In this document: positions 1 to 8,145 of the stretch, piece by piece
Numbering within the stretch: position 1 is the stretch's first letter
Layout of the letters: each line of letters starts with the position of its first letter
DNA from: Candidatus Omnitrophota bacterium
GTDB taxonomy: Bacteria > Omnitrophota > Koll11 > Gygaellales > Profunditerraquicolaceae
Assembly: GCA_028719045.1 (NCBI GenBank)
Contig: JAQULD010000010.1
Span: forward strand, 1-22,131
Reading direction: 5' to 3'
Length of the DNA stretch: 22,131 nucleotides
The notes under the pieces: model-generated
The model's input: only the letters and a program-made list of their open reading frames with translations
Told to the model about the DNA's origin: nothing
Database searches by the model: none
Position numbers and translations under genes: made by a program

Positions 1-393
1 ATAACCGTAAAAATTGTGGCCGTGCGGTGTGTGTATTATAGCCGGCCCTGTGGCGGATAAAAATGCCGCGGCCCTGCCCAAAGTTCCCGCCTTGGCCGTA
101 TGGGTATGAACTATGTCAAATCTCTCTTTTTTAAAAAAAACATACAGCTTGATAAAAGCGATCAAATCATTTAAAGGCTCTATATTGCGCTTTAATTGCG
201 GGATAACCGTGATTTTATCGCCGAATTTACCCATGAAGGCGGAAGTTTTCGCGCTGGGATGCTCTGTCAATCCGACTACCAGCCTTACATCAAAGATATC
301 CGAATCAAGGTGGGAGCAGATTATGCGCACGATATCCGGGGACCCTCCCCAATCCATCCTGGTAATAACCTGGGCGACTTTTATCTTTTTCAT
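1..393 (-). CDS. Glycosyltransferase family 4, N-terminal domain (partial, runs off left edge)
   Basis: Only the first 131 codons are in the window; the frame is open to base 1. The start is an ATG two bases after the radical SAM stop codon (TGA TC ATG), so the gene continues the operon. The visible part is the N-terminal Rossmann domain of a GT-B glycosyltransferase. It opens with KKIKVAQVITRMDWGG, an early beta strand followed by a Gly-rich donor/acceptor loop. Later it carries DIVHTHTAKAGTLGRAAA and HTPHGHNFYGY, strings typical of GT4 enzymes that extend capsule, teichuronic or O-antigen-type chains. The C-terminal nucleotide-sugar domain with its E-x7-E motif is outside the window, so donor and linkage cannot be judged. 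It is expected to act at the cytoplasmic face of the inner membrane on a lipid-linked glycan. Confidence 0.85.
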   Translation of the reverse strand, partial: MKKIKVAQVITRMDWGGSPDIVRIICSHLDSDIFDVRLVVGLTEHPSAKTSAFMGKFGDKITVIPQLKRNIEPLNDLIAFIKLYVFFKKERFDIVHTHTAKAGTLGRAAAFLSATGPAIIHTPHGHNFYGY

Positions 394-395
394 GA

Positions 396-1550
396 TCAAT
401 ACCTGTACAATTCAGTGCACCTCGCGCATACAGGGAATGACTTATTTGCGCGAAGCGCCAGGCGGAACTTAATGGCGTCATCGCCGTTCCAGACTTTAAG
501 GAATTTCTCTTCTTTTAAATTCCCGAAAGAATAGCTGAAATTCAAACACGGCCTTACTTCCCCGTCCGGGAAAATATAAGCCGCGATCCAAGGGCTTAAA
601 CAGCGCCCGGAATATCCAGCGGGCTTATATCCGGGGTCCTGGTAATAAGCCAGGAGCTCTTTATAGGAAAAATTCGGGTAAAAATCAACATTGAAAGCGT
701 ATTTCGCGGAAAGTATTTGCTGTATCTTTTCGTGCAATATCACCGGGTCTATCCCCGGCTTTGAAATAAATCCTTCCCAGTCGAGGCTGTCGCATCCCAG
801 TTCTTCATTAAATTTTTTTTGCCTTTCGATAAGTTCTTTCTCGATAAAAATAAGGTTATGGTAAGTAAGGGAATCCGCTCCGGCGTCCCCGGCTACCTGC
901 GTCATCTGTTCCAGGAATTTATAATTAAGCCGGTTTATGGTACACTGAAGGTTCACCAAAGGCTTCTTTGTCTTTAAACTTTCTTTGGCCGCCTTTACCT
1001 TTTTTAATCCGCGCATTATCCTCTCGAACAGTCCGGGCATGCCCCTGATCTGGTCGTGCAAAGAAGCATTCCCGTCAAGGGAAACATTTAATTCATCCAA
1101 CCCGCTTCCTGCAATTTCTTCCGCTGAATCCTCTATCATGGAACCGTTTGTAATCATCAAACAATGCATGGCCTTTTGTTTTATATGTTTAATGGCCTCG
1201 ATACATCCGGGGTGAAGCAAAGGTTCGCCTCCGAAAAGTGTAATATTGGGCTTAAATGAAGAAACATCTTCAATTATTGAACGCAATTCCTGCGAAGAAA
1301 GCTCCTGGCGTACATACTGCGCGCTTTGTTGCCTGGTAACCCCGCCTTCTCCCCATTGGCCGCACATAATACAGCGCAAGTTACAACGGTGGGTCAAAAA
1401 CAAGGTTATCGATTCCGGAGGGGAGCTCGTCCCCTTTGAGGCCAAATAGCACAAATTCGCTTTAAGGCGCCTTGTAAAAACCCTCCAGGCGTATCCGGGC
1501 TGCCTTAATGTCTTACCGGCAAATCTTTTTAAGTTTCTTAACGGTATCAT
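396..1550 (-). CDS. Radical SAM protein with SPASM-type C-terminal Cys cluster
   Basis: This 384-residue protein has the radical SAM Cx3Cx2C motif at C56, C60 and C63 (CNLRCIMC), which binds the 4Fe-4S cluster that cleaves SAM. A GGEP motif lies at residues 107-110, and an NVSLDG strand of the partial TIM barrel near 155-160. The C-terminus holds four more cysteines (C317, C335, C375, C378) around FPDGEVRPC, the usual signature of a SPASM or twitch domain with auxiliary Fe-S clusters. Its ATG overlaps the stop of the DegT gene as ATGA, so the two are translationally coupled. SPASM proteins modify peptides or small molecules. No peptide substrate gene is visible here, so sugar or polyprenyl-linked modification within the glycan pathway is inferred from context only. 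Family assignment is firm; substrate is unknown. Confidence 0.9.
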   Translation of the reverse strand: MIPLRNLKRFAGKTLRQPGYAWRVFTRRLKANLCYLASKGTSSPPESITLFLTHRCNLRCIMCGQWGEGGVTRQQSAQYVRQELSSQELRSIIEDVSSFKPNITLFGGEPLLHPGCIEAIKHIKQKAMHCLMITNGSMIEDSAEEIAGSGLDELNVSLDGNASLHDQIRGMPGLFERIMRGLKKVKAAKESLKTKKPLVNLQCTINRLNYKFLEQMTQVAGDAGADSLTYHNLIFIEKELIERQKKFNEELGCDSLDWEGFISKPGIDPVILHEKIQQILSAKYAFNVDFYPNFSYKELLAYYQDPGYKPAGYSGRCLSPWIAAYIFPDGEVRPCLNFSYSFGNLKEEKFLKVWNGDDAIKFRLALRANKSFPVCARCTELYRY

Positions 1551-2725
1551 CCTTTTATGGCCTCGATTATTTTTTGCAGGTCCGCGCTCTTTAACCCCTG
1601 ATGCACCGGAAAGGTCAAAAGGTGCTCCGCCAGGTAGCCGGCGTTGGCAAAATCATTCTCAGCGTATCCTAAATCAAACATCCGGTGCAGCGGATTTAAA
1701 TACATCCGGGAAGTTTCTATGCCGTATTTAAACAACCGGCCTTCCACTTCGGCTATCCTCTCTGTATCCTTAAACAATATCGGCAGGCGGCTGAATACCG
1801 GGTATGTGCGCTCCGGAATGGCCGGCAAAATCAATCCATCGTCCCCTTTTAAAGCGTCGAGAATGAACATCCCGTTATCATGGCGCAAAGAAAAAATTTT
1901 TTCGATCTTCTGTAATTTAAGCATCCCTAACCCGGATTGAAAATTAGTAATTATCCCCGCCTCGAAATCCTCCTGCGGGCTTAACTGTTTAAACCGGGAT
2001 ATGAAATGATACCCTGCCCCGTAAATAAAAGGATTAGTGGCAAAATAAAAAGCTAAAAGGCTTAAAGCGGCCCGAAATTCATCTTTTCTGCTTGGCGGTG
2101 GACAAAGCTCCTTGCATATACCCTCGATTTGCGCGCGGAACTCAAACGAACCGGTAGCGATGCATCCCCCGGAATACAAAGCCAGGTTCTTGCCACGGTT
2201 AAAGCTGAAAAAGCTCGCGTCGCCGAAACAGCCGACTTTCCTGCCCTTGACCTCGGAACCCATCGCCTGCGCGCAATCCTCGATTACAAAAATTCCGGGG
2301 GGCAGGCTCTGCTTTAGGAGACCTATATCAGCCATGCCTATCCCGAACATATGCACGCAGACTACCGCCAAAGTGTCCCCGGAAACCTTCTTCTGCAATT
2401 CCTTGCTGTCCAGGTTAAAATCCCCCAGGGAAATATCGCATAATACCGGAGAGAGCCCGGCTTTTCTTACCGCCACAACCAAACTCCCCGCGGTATAGGC
2501 AGGCAGGACCACTTCTTTCTTTTCCGACTTTTTCTTGAGGGCTTCGAGAATTATGTAGAAAGCGGCTATCCCCGAATTGGTCGGATAAACGCATTTTTCC
2601 TGTAAAAAGTTAGCCAGGGACAAACCGAATTCATTTACCGAAAAATCTTTAAATAAATATTCCGCCGCGAGCAATAAATCGATAAACCCCGCGGAAGAAG
2701 TGATTATGGGCACTTTCCTTATCAT
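1547..2725 (-). CDS. DegT/DnrJ/EryC1/StrS-type PLP-dependent enzyme (sugar aminotransferase fold)
   Basis: The 392-residue protein has the fold-type I PLP layout of sugar aminotransferases. TNSGIAA (49-55) is the phosphate-binding turn, VIEDCAQAMG (147-156) supplies the Asp that contacts the pyridine nitrogen (D150), and SFNRGKNLALYSGG (174-187) carries the Schiff-base lysine K179. The usual GEGG after this lysine reads YSGG, a divergence, but the lysine and the final GG are kept. Such enzymes transaminate keto-sugar nucleotides, for example to 4-amino or 3-amino deoxysugars. No dehydratase or epimerase partner is visible in the window, so the sugar cannot be named. The start overlaps the preceding methyltransferase stop (ATGA) and its own stop overlaps the radical SAM start (ATGA), making a coupled three-gene set. 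Confidence 0.88.
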   Translation of the reverse strand: MIRKVPIITSSAGFIDLLLAAEYLFKDFSVNEFGLSLANFLQEKCVYPTNSGIAAFYIILEALKKKSEKKEVVLPAYTAGSLVVAVRKAGLSPVLCDISLGDFNLDSKELQKKVSGDTLAVVCVHMFGIGMADIGLLKQSLPPGIFVIEDCAQAMGSEVKGRKVGCFGDASFFSFNRGKNLALYSGGCIATGSFEFRAQIEGICKELCPPPSRKDEFRAALSLLAFYFATNPFIYGAGYHFISRFKQLSPQEDFEAGIITNFQSGLGMLKLQKIEKIFSLRHDNGMFILDALKGDDGLILPAIPERTYPVFSRLPILFKDTERIAEVEGRLFKYGIETSRMYLNPLHRMFDLGYAENDFANAGYLAEHLLTFPVHQGLKSADLQKIIEAIKG

Positions 2726-3387
2726 TCTTTTCTCGCCTTTATGATTATGATCGGAGCTAATGCCTTCGGACAGAATCCTCCTACGGTTTCTGTCTCCAAT
2801 ACGGTAAACCCCAGCTCTTTTAGTATAACCTGAATCTGGCGCTGGTTATAGGTATTTAACGGAAGGTTTTTCACCGAGTCATCGTAATATCTCGCTAGTC
2901 CGTATTTCAGTTTAAGCAGCGGATTAAACGAGTTCCTGATATCAAAGACTATTATCCCGCCCTTTTTGCATATTCTCTTCATCTGCGCCAATACTTTTTT
3001 CACGGTTTCAATGGAATCGAGGTTAAAAAAAACATTTATGCAGGTTATCGCGTCGAAAAACTCATCCTCGAAAGCCAATTCTTCGGCTTCCTGCAGTAAA
3101 AGGCGGACGTTCCTGATTAAAAGCCCCTCGCACCTCTCTTTTGCGTTCTTTAGCCTCAAACTATTATTATCAACTCCCCACAATTCCAGCTCAGGCCGGG
3201 CTTTCGCCAGCCGCGCCAAAAAAAGCCCTTCCCCGCATCCTATATCGGCGAGTTTCCCCTTTACCTCCCGGCATAAATAAAAGACCTTCTCCCGGACTTT
3301 TTCCTGCCAATACCCCCCGGAATATTCTTCCCTCTGGCTTGGTTTGGACAACTTCCTGTGAAGCCACAGGTAAAATCTTTTTAGCAT
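2722..3387 (-). CDS. Class I SAM-dependent methyltransferase
   Basis: The 221-residue protein has a seven-strand Rossmann methyltransferase core. Motif I is ADIGCGEG (47-54), the acidic end of strand beta-2 is GVDNNSL (71-77), and DAITCINVFFNLD (112-124) corresponds to motif IV. The basic N-terminal stretch MLKRFYLWLHRKL may associate with membrane. The ATG is preceded by a good ribosome site, AGAGGT, seven bases upstream. It follows the GT9 gene by 15 nt and overlaps the DegT gene by 4 nt. It probably O- or N-methylates a sugar, or acts with the DegT and radical SAM genes to which it is coupled. A quinone-type or other small-molecule methylase cannot be excluded from sequence alone. Confidence 0.85.
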   Translation of the reverse strand: MLKRFYLWLHRKLSKPSQREEYSGGYWQEKVREKVFYLCREVKGKLADIGCGEGLFLARLAKARPELELWGVDNNSLRLKNAKERCEGLLIRNVRLLLQEAEELAFEDEFFDAITCINVFFNLDSIETVKKVLAQMKRICKKGGIIVFDIRNSFNPLLKLKYGLARYYDDSVKNLPLNTYNQRQIQVILKELGFTVLETETVGGFCPKALAPIIIIKARKE

Positions 3388-3402
3388 GGCTTTTACCTCT
3401 TT

Positions 3403-4434
3403 TTAAGCCTTTAATAAAGAAAAACAGGCATTTACCACTTCTTCTGGTTTGATCATTTTTAAGCATTTAAGCGAAGCGCATTTAAACTTAGAACAAGGAG
3501 CGCACGCCGTTCTATTATAAAATACTATCGCCTTCCCTGATATATTTCTCGGGTCGAACCTCGTGATGTCACCAGGACCGAATAAAGCGATTTGAGGTAT
3601 CCCCAGCGCCGCCGCCATATGCATAGGCCCGGTATCGCAGGAAATAAAGACCCTGCACCTTTTGATTAAAAACAGAAGTTCTTGCGTATTAAGCCTGCCG
3701 GACAGATCTATAACTTTAGCGCCGGAAACCCCCGCCAGCCTTTTTGCCAAATATCCCTCTTCGCGGCTGCCGGTTATAATGAATTTACAATCAAATTTAG
3801 CGCTTACCTGCCGCATAACCTCCCCGAAATTCTCTATCGGCCACCTGCGTGAAGGCATCCCGCCCGGATGGATGCCTATAACGATATCCGCGCCGCTTAC
3901 TCCGCAACCCGACAAGATACCGTCTATATTGTTTTGCGCTTCTTGATCGGGGGCAAACTCTATTTTCTTATCTTTAAGGTATATACCTAAAGCGTTGACC
4001 GTGTCTATATCGTATTCCATTTCATATTTTTCCCCCAGGTCCTTTTCGGGCACTTTCAAATCAAAGAAAAAACCGCGGTTCTGGGTATCTCTGCCCATAG
4101 AGGCTTTCGGGGAAATAAATTTAAATACAAAGAACATTTTCAGGGCGCTCTGCCAGCTGAGCATGGTCCTCATGTTTATCGCCAGGTCGTACTTGTTTTT
4201 TCTCAATTTAAGGAGCAAACCGGATAACGCGAAAATATTTTTCCTGAATATAAATATGTTATCGAAAATACGGTAATCACCTACGAGCCGGGCGGCCCGC
4301 TCCACTAACAGCACATCGATAACCGCTCCTTTGTACTGTTGCCTTAAAGCCCTGAGTGCCGGCTGCGACAGCAATAGGTCGCCTATCCCACCCAGGTTAA
4401 TGACAAGTATTTTTTTGATGTTATTTAATTCCAT
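3403..4434 (-). CDS. Glycosyltransferase family 9 (heptosyltransferase-like)
   Basis: I place the start at the internal ATG giving MELNNIKKIL, because the family begins just before the KILVINLGGIGDLLLSQPAL strand; 15 further upstream codons are possible but lie inside the previous gene. The 343-residue product shows the GT9 hallmarks: GGIGD (15-19), HPGG (189-192), DTGPMH (267-272) followed by AAALGIP, and FGPGD. Family members transfer ADP-heptose or related sugars in LPS core or surface glycans. The end carries a cysteine set C311-x2-C314-x4-C319-x4-C324, found with identical spacing in the neighbouring GT9. The start overlaps the previous GT9 by 14 nt. Heptose specificity is not proven; GT9 members in glycan loci can use other donors. 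Confidence 0.9.
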   Translation of the reverse strand: MELNNIKKILVINLGGIGDLLLSQPALRALRQQYKGAVIDVLLVERAARLVGDYRIFDNIFIFRKNIFALSGLLLKLRKNKYDLAINMRTMLSWQSALKMFFVFKFISPKASMGRDTQNRGFFFDLKVPEKDLGEKYEMEYDIDTVNALGIYLKDKKIEFAPDQEAQNNIDGILSGCGVSGADIVIGIHPGGMPSRRWPIENFGEVMRQVSAKFDCKFIITGSREEGYLAKRLAGVSGAKVIDLSGRLNTQELLFLIKRCRVFISCDTGPMHMAAALGIPQIALFGPGDITRFDPRNISGKAIVFYNRTACAPCSKFKCASLKCLKMIKPEEVVNACFSLLKA

Positions 4435-5485
4435 AAATCTTATCCAGTTGGGATTTAACCGCGGAGAATACCTCGTCAACCCCGATCAAATCCAGGCATT
4501 CCCGGCGTTCGCATTCCGCCTTGCCGCAAGGGCTGCAGGAAAGGGCCTTCCTTATCACCACGTGGTTCTTTCCCGCGGGCCGCCACAAGACAGGGTCGGT
4601 CGGCCCCATCATGGAAACCGTAGGCACCCCTAATGCCGCCGCCAGGTGCAGCGGCCCGGAATTATTACAGACCAGCAATTTACAGCCCGATAAGAAAAAG
4701 ACAAGGTCCTTCATACCGGTTAATACTACCCGCGCGTTATTGTTGTTTATTCCCTGCGATATATACCCGGCCAGTTGTTTTTCCTCGAATGAACCCAGGA
4801 CAGCCAATTTCACCTTGTATCGCTCCAATATCTTTTTCCCGAGCAGGGCAAATCTGTCCGCGCCCCAGCGCTGAGATTTATAATATCCTCCGGGGTGTAA
4901 CGCTATCACCAATTCATCCGTGTTTTTTTTATCGAGCCTTAACCTGGGCTCGGTTACGATCACAGGGACCCCGAAAGAATTTAATACTTCCAGGTTCAAC
5001 TCCGCCATGGTTTTTCCGGCAAAACTTTCCGCGCAAATTTTATGGGTGAACAAAAGCTCCCTGAACCCTCCTTTAAAACCCGCCCTTACCGGAGCCCGGC
5101 TCATAAAGGCAAGTAAAGCCGAATCAAGCCTCCAGCCGCATAAAAGATCCAACGCCAGGTCGAACTTTTGTTTTCTTATCTTTCCGGCCGCGGCAAAAAC
5201 ATTTTCGCAGACAATTACCTGGTCTATGTCCTTTACCAAACCCGCCAGGTCTTTCAGGTACGGCCTTACCGCCACGGTTATGCGGGCTTTGGGGTATTTG
5301 AGCCTAAGATTATCGAACACCGGAAGGCTTAAAATAAAATCCCCCATCCTGTCGATCCTGATGACTAAAACGCTTGAAACCTCTGTCGCCCGGTCAGAAC
5401 GCGCAGGGAAAGCAAGTTTCAGAAGACAAATTAAGGGGAGCCTCAAGAAAAAATAAATGAGCAGGGCTATTTTCTTTATCTTCAT
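4421..5485 (-). CDS. Glycosyltransferase family 9 with N-terminal hydrophobic anchor
   Basis: This 354-residue GT-B enzyme has a hydrophobic segment at about residues 6-26 before the family core. The core starts at SSVLVIRIDRMGDFILSLP (37-55). Further signatures are HPGG (197-200), NNSGPLH (274-280) with AAALGVP, and MGPTDP (293-298). The segment suggests tethering to the inner membrane at the cytoplasmic face. The C-terminus carries C317-x2-C320-x4-C325-x4-C330. The ATG overlaps the stop of the GT4-methyltransferase fusion (ATGA), with AGGA as ribosome site six bases upstream (spacer TTAAA). It is adjacent to a second, divergent GT9, so the two probably add consecutive residues rather than being redundant copies. 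Likely a heptosyl- or similar transferase; the donor is unknown. Confidence 0.9.
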   Translation of the reverse strand: MKIKKIALLIYFFLRLPLICLLKLAFPARSDRATEVSSVLVIRIDRMGDFILSLPVFDNLRLKYPKARITVAVRPYLKDLAGLVKDIDQVIVCENVFAAAGKIRKQKFDLALDLLCGWRLDSALLAFMSRAPVRAGFKGGFRELLFTHKICAESFAGKTMAELNLEVLNSFGVPVIVTEPRLRLDKKNTDELVIALHPGGYYKSQRWGADRFALLGKKILERYKVKLAVLGSFEEKQLAGYISQGINNNNARVVLTGMKDLVFFLSGCKLLVCNNSGPLHLAAALGVPTVSMMGPTDPVLWRPAGKNHVVIRKALSCSPCGKAECERRECLDLIGVDEVFSAVKSQLDKIYGIK

Positions 5486-7449
5486 TTTAATCCTGTTCCT
5501 TTAAACGGTTTAGCGTGGATTTCCAGGGCGTCAAAAAACATCCTGCCTGTAAAAAAATAAACCAAACCATTGATCCCGTTAAGCAGGTGTTCATGCCATC
5601 TAAGAGAGCCATAGTCTGGGAGCACCGCGCTCACCTCAAAACCTGATTTCTCTAAAAGCCGGGTTATCGTTTCTTTTTTAAAAAAATTCAGATGCAGTTC
5701 CCTGTCATGCGGGCTAAAAAGATGCTGCCTTTTTCCCTTAACTACCCGGTACAAAAACCGGTAAACCTTATTATCAAGATTCGGCAGGGCTAAAAGCAAT
5801 ACGCCGTCCTCTTTCATAAGCATCCTTACTTTATTTAATACCGCGGAGGGGTCTTTTGTGTGTTCCAATACGTGCCATAGAGTCACCGCGTCGAATTTTA
5901 TCCCGGAGAAATCAATATCTTCCACCTGGCCCTCAAAAATCGGGAAGCCGAGTTTTTCTCCGGCATATTTAACCGCGAAAGCGGATAATTCAGTGCCGCT
6001 CGCCTCCCAGCCGTCAAGCTTAGCTAATTCCAAAAAGAGCCCTTCCCCGCATCCCACATCAAGGAGCGAGCCTTTCCTCCCTGAATACTTATCCAGGGCC
6101 GAAAGCCTTTTCTTCCACATGGCGATTCGCGCCCGCCTCTGCTGCTTAAGCCAGGGCTCATAATAATTTTCTGAATAACTTTTTTTAAGGAATTCCGCGT
6201 CAGGGCTTGGTTCAACAAAAGCGAAACCGCACTCATCGCACTCCAGAACGGAAAATCCCAAAGGGCAACTTTCCAAAACCTTAAAAAAATGATTGCCGCA
6301 GGCAGAGCAAAGCCCGGAGGATTTTCTTATCCCCAGGGCCCGGGCATAAATATTTTCTAATGACCCAAGATGCGCGCTAACGGTATATTTGCCTTTAAAA
6401 CGCAGGATTCCCTGCTCTCTTATCGCCTCTTTTTTTAGGGGGTCTTTAAGCAGGGCAATTACCGCGGACGCCAGCGCGCGGCCATCCCCCGCAGGCACAA
6501 GCGTTCCGGAAACCCCATCCTCTATTATTTCCTCAAGGCCTCCCACTTTAGAAGCTACCGCGGGAACGCCCGCCGCCATGGCTTCCGCCGCCACTCTTCC
6601 GAAGGCCTCAGAGATCTTTCCTTTTTCCGCTTTCAGTTCAACTGAAGGGACGGCCAGGACATCGAAACCGGCTATAACACTAAGCGCGTCATGCCTGAAA
6701 CCGGTAAAAAAGAAGCTGTTGCCGATACCCAGCTCTTCGATGCGCTTTTTTAAAAGGTTTAAGTAATTATTGATTTCAAGCCCGGATGACGCGGTGTCTC
6801 CGACAATAAAAAAGTAGCTGTCCGGAATTTCCTTTTTTATTAAACCGGCGGCTTCTATGAAATATTCGTAGCCTTTCATAGGGTCTATCCTGCCGACAGC
6901 TCCTATGGCCACGGCTTGTTTTGGCAGGTTAAATTCCTCTTTTAACGCTACAGGCGAGATATTATCCGGCGCATCCACGCAATTAGGTATAACTGTGAAT
7001 TTATCCCTGCATTGCCCGGCTTTTCCGCAAAATTCTCTCACAGCGGCATCCGAGACCGCGATAGTCAGTTTAGACAACCTCACGAAAAGACGGTCCCGCC
7101 AGCTGAAGGGATAAATTACCCTTAGATGGCCTATGAACGCAACGCCGGCAATGCGGCTGGCGATTGCCGCCCTGATATCCAGGGAATTGACATGCACGAG
7201 ATCAATCTTGTTTTTCTTTATAAAGCGCAACATTTTCCAGATGACATAAGGCTCTGAAAAAAGATTACCCCGCTTAAAAACAGCCGGTTCAACGGCCGCT
7301 TCCTTTAATTTCCCGATAAAAGGCCCTTCGGCATAAGAAACCGCGAACGGCCTGAATTTTTTCCTGTCCAGGTTCTTTAAGACAGCCAAGATACTCATTT
7401 CTCCCCCGCCAATATGCGCGAATGGAGAAACATACAGGATATTGATCAT
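5482..7449 (-). CDS. GT4 glycosyltransferase fused to zinc-ribbon SAM methyltransferase
   Basis: One open frame of 655 residues encodes two enzymes. Residues 1-375 are a complete GT4 glycosyltransferase: PFAHIGGGEMS near the N-terminus, AIGAVGRIDPMKGYEYFIEA (181-200) in the donor domain, and the E-x7-E motif E281 to E289 in EAFGRVAAEAMAAGVP. Residues 380-410 hold a zinc-ribbon-like C381-x2-C384 and C404-x2-C407. Residues 430-655 are a class I methyltransferase with LLDVGCGEG (462-470) and the LWHVLEH motif (524-530). Stand-alone methyltransferases with this N-terminal Cys ribbon are a known family, so this looks like a gene fusion. It could add a sugar and methylate the product. The ATG follows the DPM1-like gene by 12 nt, with only a weak purine-rich ribosome site. 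Confidence 0.9.
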   Translation of the reverse strand: MINILYVSPFAHIGGGEMSILAVLKNLDRKKFRPFAVSYAEGPFIGKLKEAAVEPAVFKRGNLFSEPYVIWKMLRFIKKNKIDLVHVNSLDIRAAIASRIAGVAFIGHLRVIYPFSWRDRLFVRLSKLTIAVSDAAVREFCGKAGQCRDKFTVIPNCVDAPDNISPVALKEEFNLPKQAVAIGAVGRIDPMKGYEYFIEAAGLIKKEIPDSYFFIVGDTASSGLEINNYLNLLKKRIEELGIGNSFFFTGFRHDALSVIAGFDVLAVPSVELKAEKGKISEAFGRVAAEAMAAGVPAVASKVGGLEEIIEDGVSGTLVPAGDGRALASAVIALLKDPLKKEAIREQGILRFKGKYTVSAHLGSLENIYARALGIRKSSGLCSACGNHFFKVLESCPLGFSVLECDECGFAFVEPSPDAEFLKKSYSENYYEPWLKQQRRARIAMWKKRLSALDKYSGRKGSLLDVGCGEGLFLELAKLDGWEASGTELSAFAVKYAGEKLGFPIFEGQVEDIDFSGIKFDAVTLWHVLEHTKDPSAVLNKVRMLMKEDGVLLLALPNLDNKVYRFLYRVVKGKRQHLFSPHDRELHLNFFKKETITRLLEKSGFEVSAVLPDYGSLRWHEHLLNGINGLVYFFTGRMFFDALEIHAKPFKGTGLK

Positions 7450-7461
7450 ATTTTTTCTTCT

Positions 7462-8145
7462 TTAATCAAAAAACCGCAGTTTTAATAAAACCCATAAAGC
7501 GACGATCCCGTCTTTCCAGTTAATCTTCTTGCCTTCCGCCACGCTTCTCGGAGAATAAGAGATCGGCACCTCAGCTATTTCTATCTTTTTCTTTAAGATC
7601 TTAGCGGTCACTTCAGGGCAGAATTCGAATCCGTTGCATTTAAGCTCAAATGATTTTAAGACTTGGGCCCTGAAAACCTTGTAACATGTCGGCTCATCTG
7701 TTATACGCGACCTGTAGATCAGATTTGTCCACCAGCTTAAAACACGGCCGCCCCAATAATAGCGCATATACGAATATTTGTTATTTTTATTAAGTATCCT
7801 TGATCCATAAACCACCTGCGCCCCTTGCGATAAAATCGGCTTTATAAGCGCGGGGTAATCGCGCGGGTCATATTCGCAATCCGCGTCCTGGATCAAAATA
7901 ATGTCCCCGCTTGCTTCTTTGATGCCGCGCCTGATTGCCGCCCCCTTGCCGAGGTTTTTTGCCTGTTTCCTGTAAAGTACCGGAAAACCTGACTTTTTTA
8001 CCGCCTCTTGCGTAGAATCAGTAGAACCATCGTCTACCACTATTACTTCCCTGTCCACGCTCAAGTTTACCGAAAAAACCTGCCGCAGGACTTCTCCGAT
8101 TGTCCTTTCTTCGTTATACGCCGGAATAATCACGCTTAATTTCAT
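7462..8145 (-). CDS. GT2 polyprenyl-phosphate glycosyltransferase (DPM1-like)
   Basis: At 227 residues this is the compact soluble GT-A form. It has [18 protein letters not shown] at the start, [10 protein letters not shown] (37-46), the metal-binding DADC (87-90) and GSRI (114-117). The tail contains [23 protein letters not shown] and [18 protein letters not shown], which are characteristic of dolichyl- or undecaprenyl-phosphate mannosyl/glucosyl synthases. It probably makes a polyprenyl-phosphate sugar from a nucleotide donor at the cytoplasmic face. No C-terminal membrane helices are present, as in other short members. The ATG overlaps the stop of the ArnT-like gene (ATGA) and has GGGTG as ribosome site. 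Coupling to a GT39-type enzyme, which uses exactly such lipid-linked donors, supports the assignment. Confidence 0.88.
   Translation of the reverse strand: MKLSVIIPAYNEERTIGEVLRQVFSVNLSVDREVIVVDDGSTDSTQEAVKKSGFPVLYRKQAKNLGKGAAIRRGIKEASGDIILIQDADCEYDPRDYPALIKPILSQGAQVVYGSRILNKNNKYSYMRYYWGGRVLSWWTNLIYRSRITDEPTCYKVFRAQVLKSFELKCNGFEFCPEVTAKILKKKIEIAEVPISYSPRSVAEGKKINWKDGIVALWVLLKLRFFD

Noticed and set aside
196..534. Plus-strand open frames over the left edge and throughout the window (for example 196-534, 2112-2498, 20035-20631)
   Set aside because: Each lies opposite a well-supported minus-strand gene, shows no family signature and has low-complexity or Ser/Pro/Arg-rich composition typical of shadow frames.
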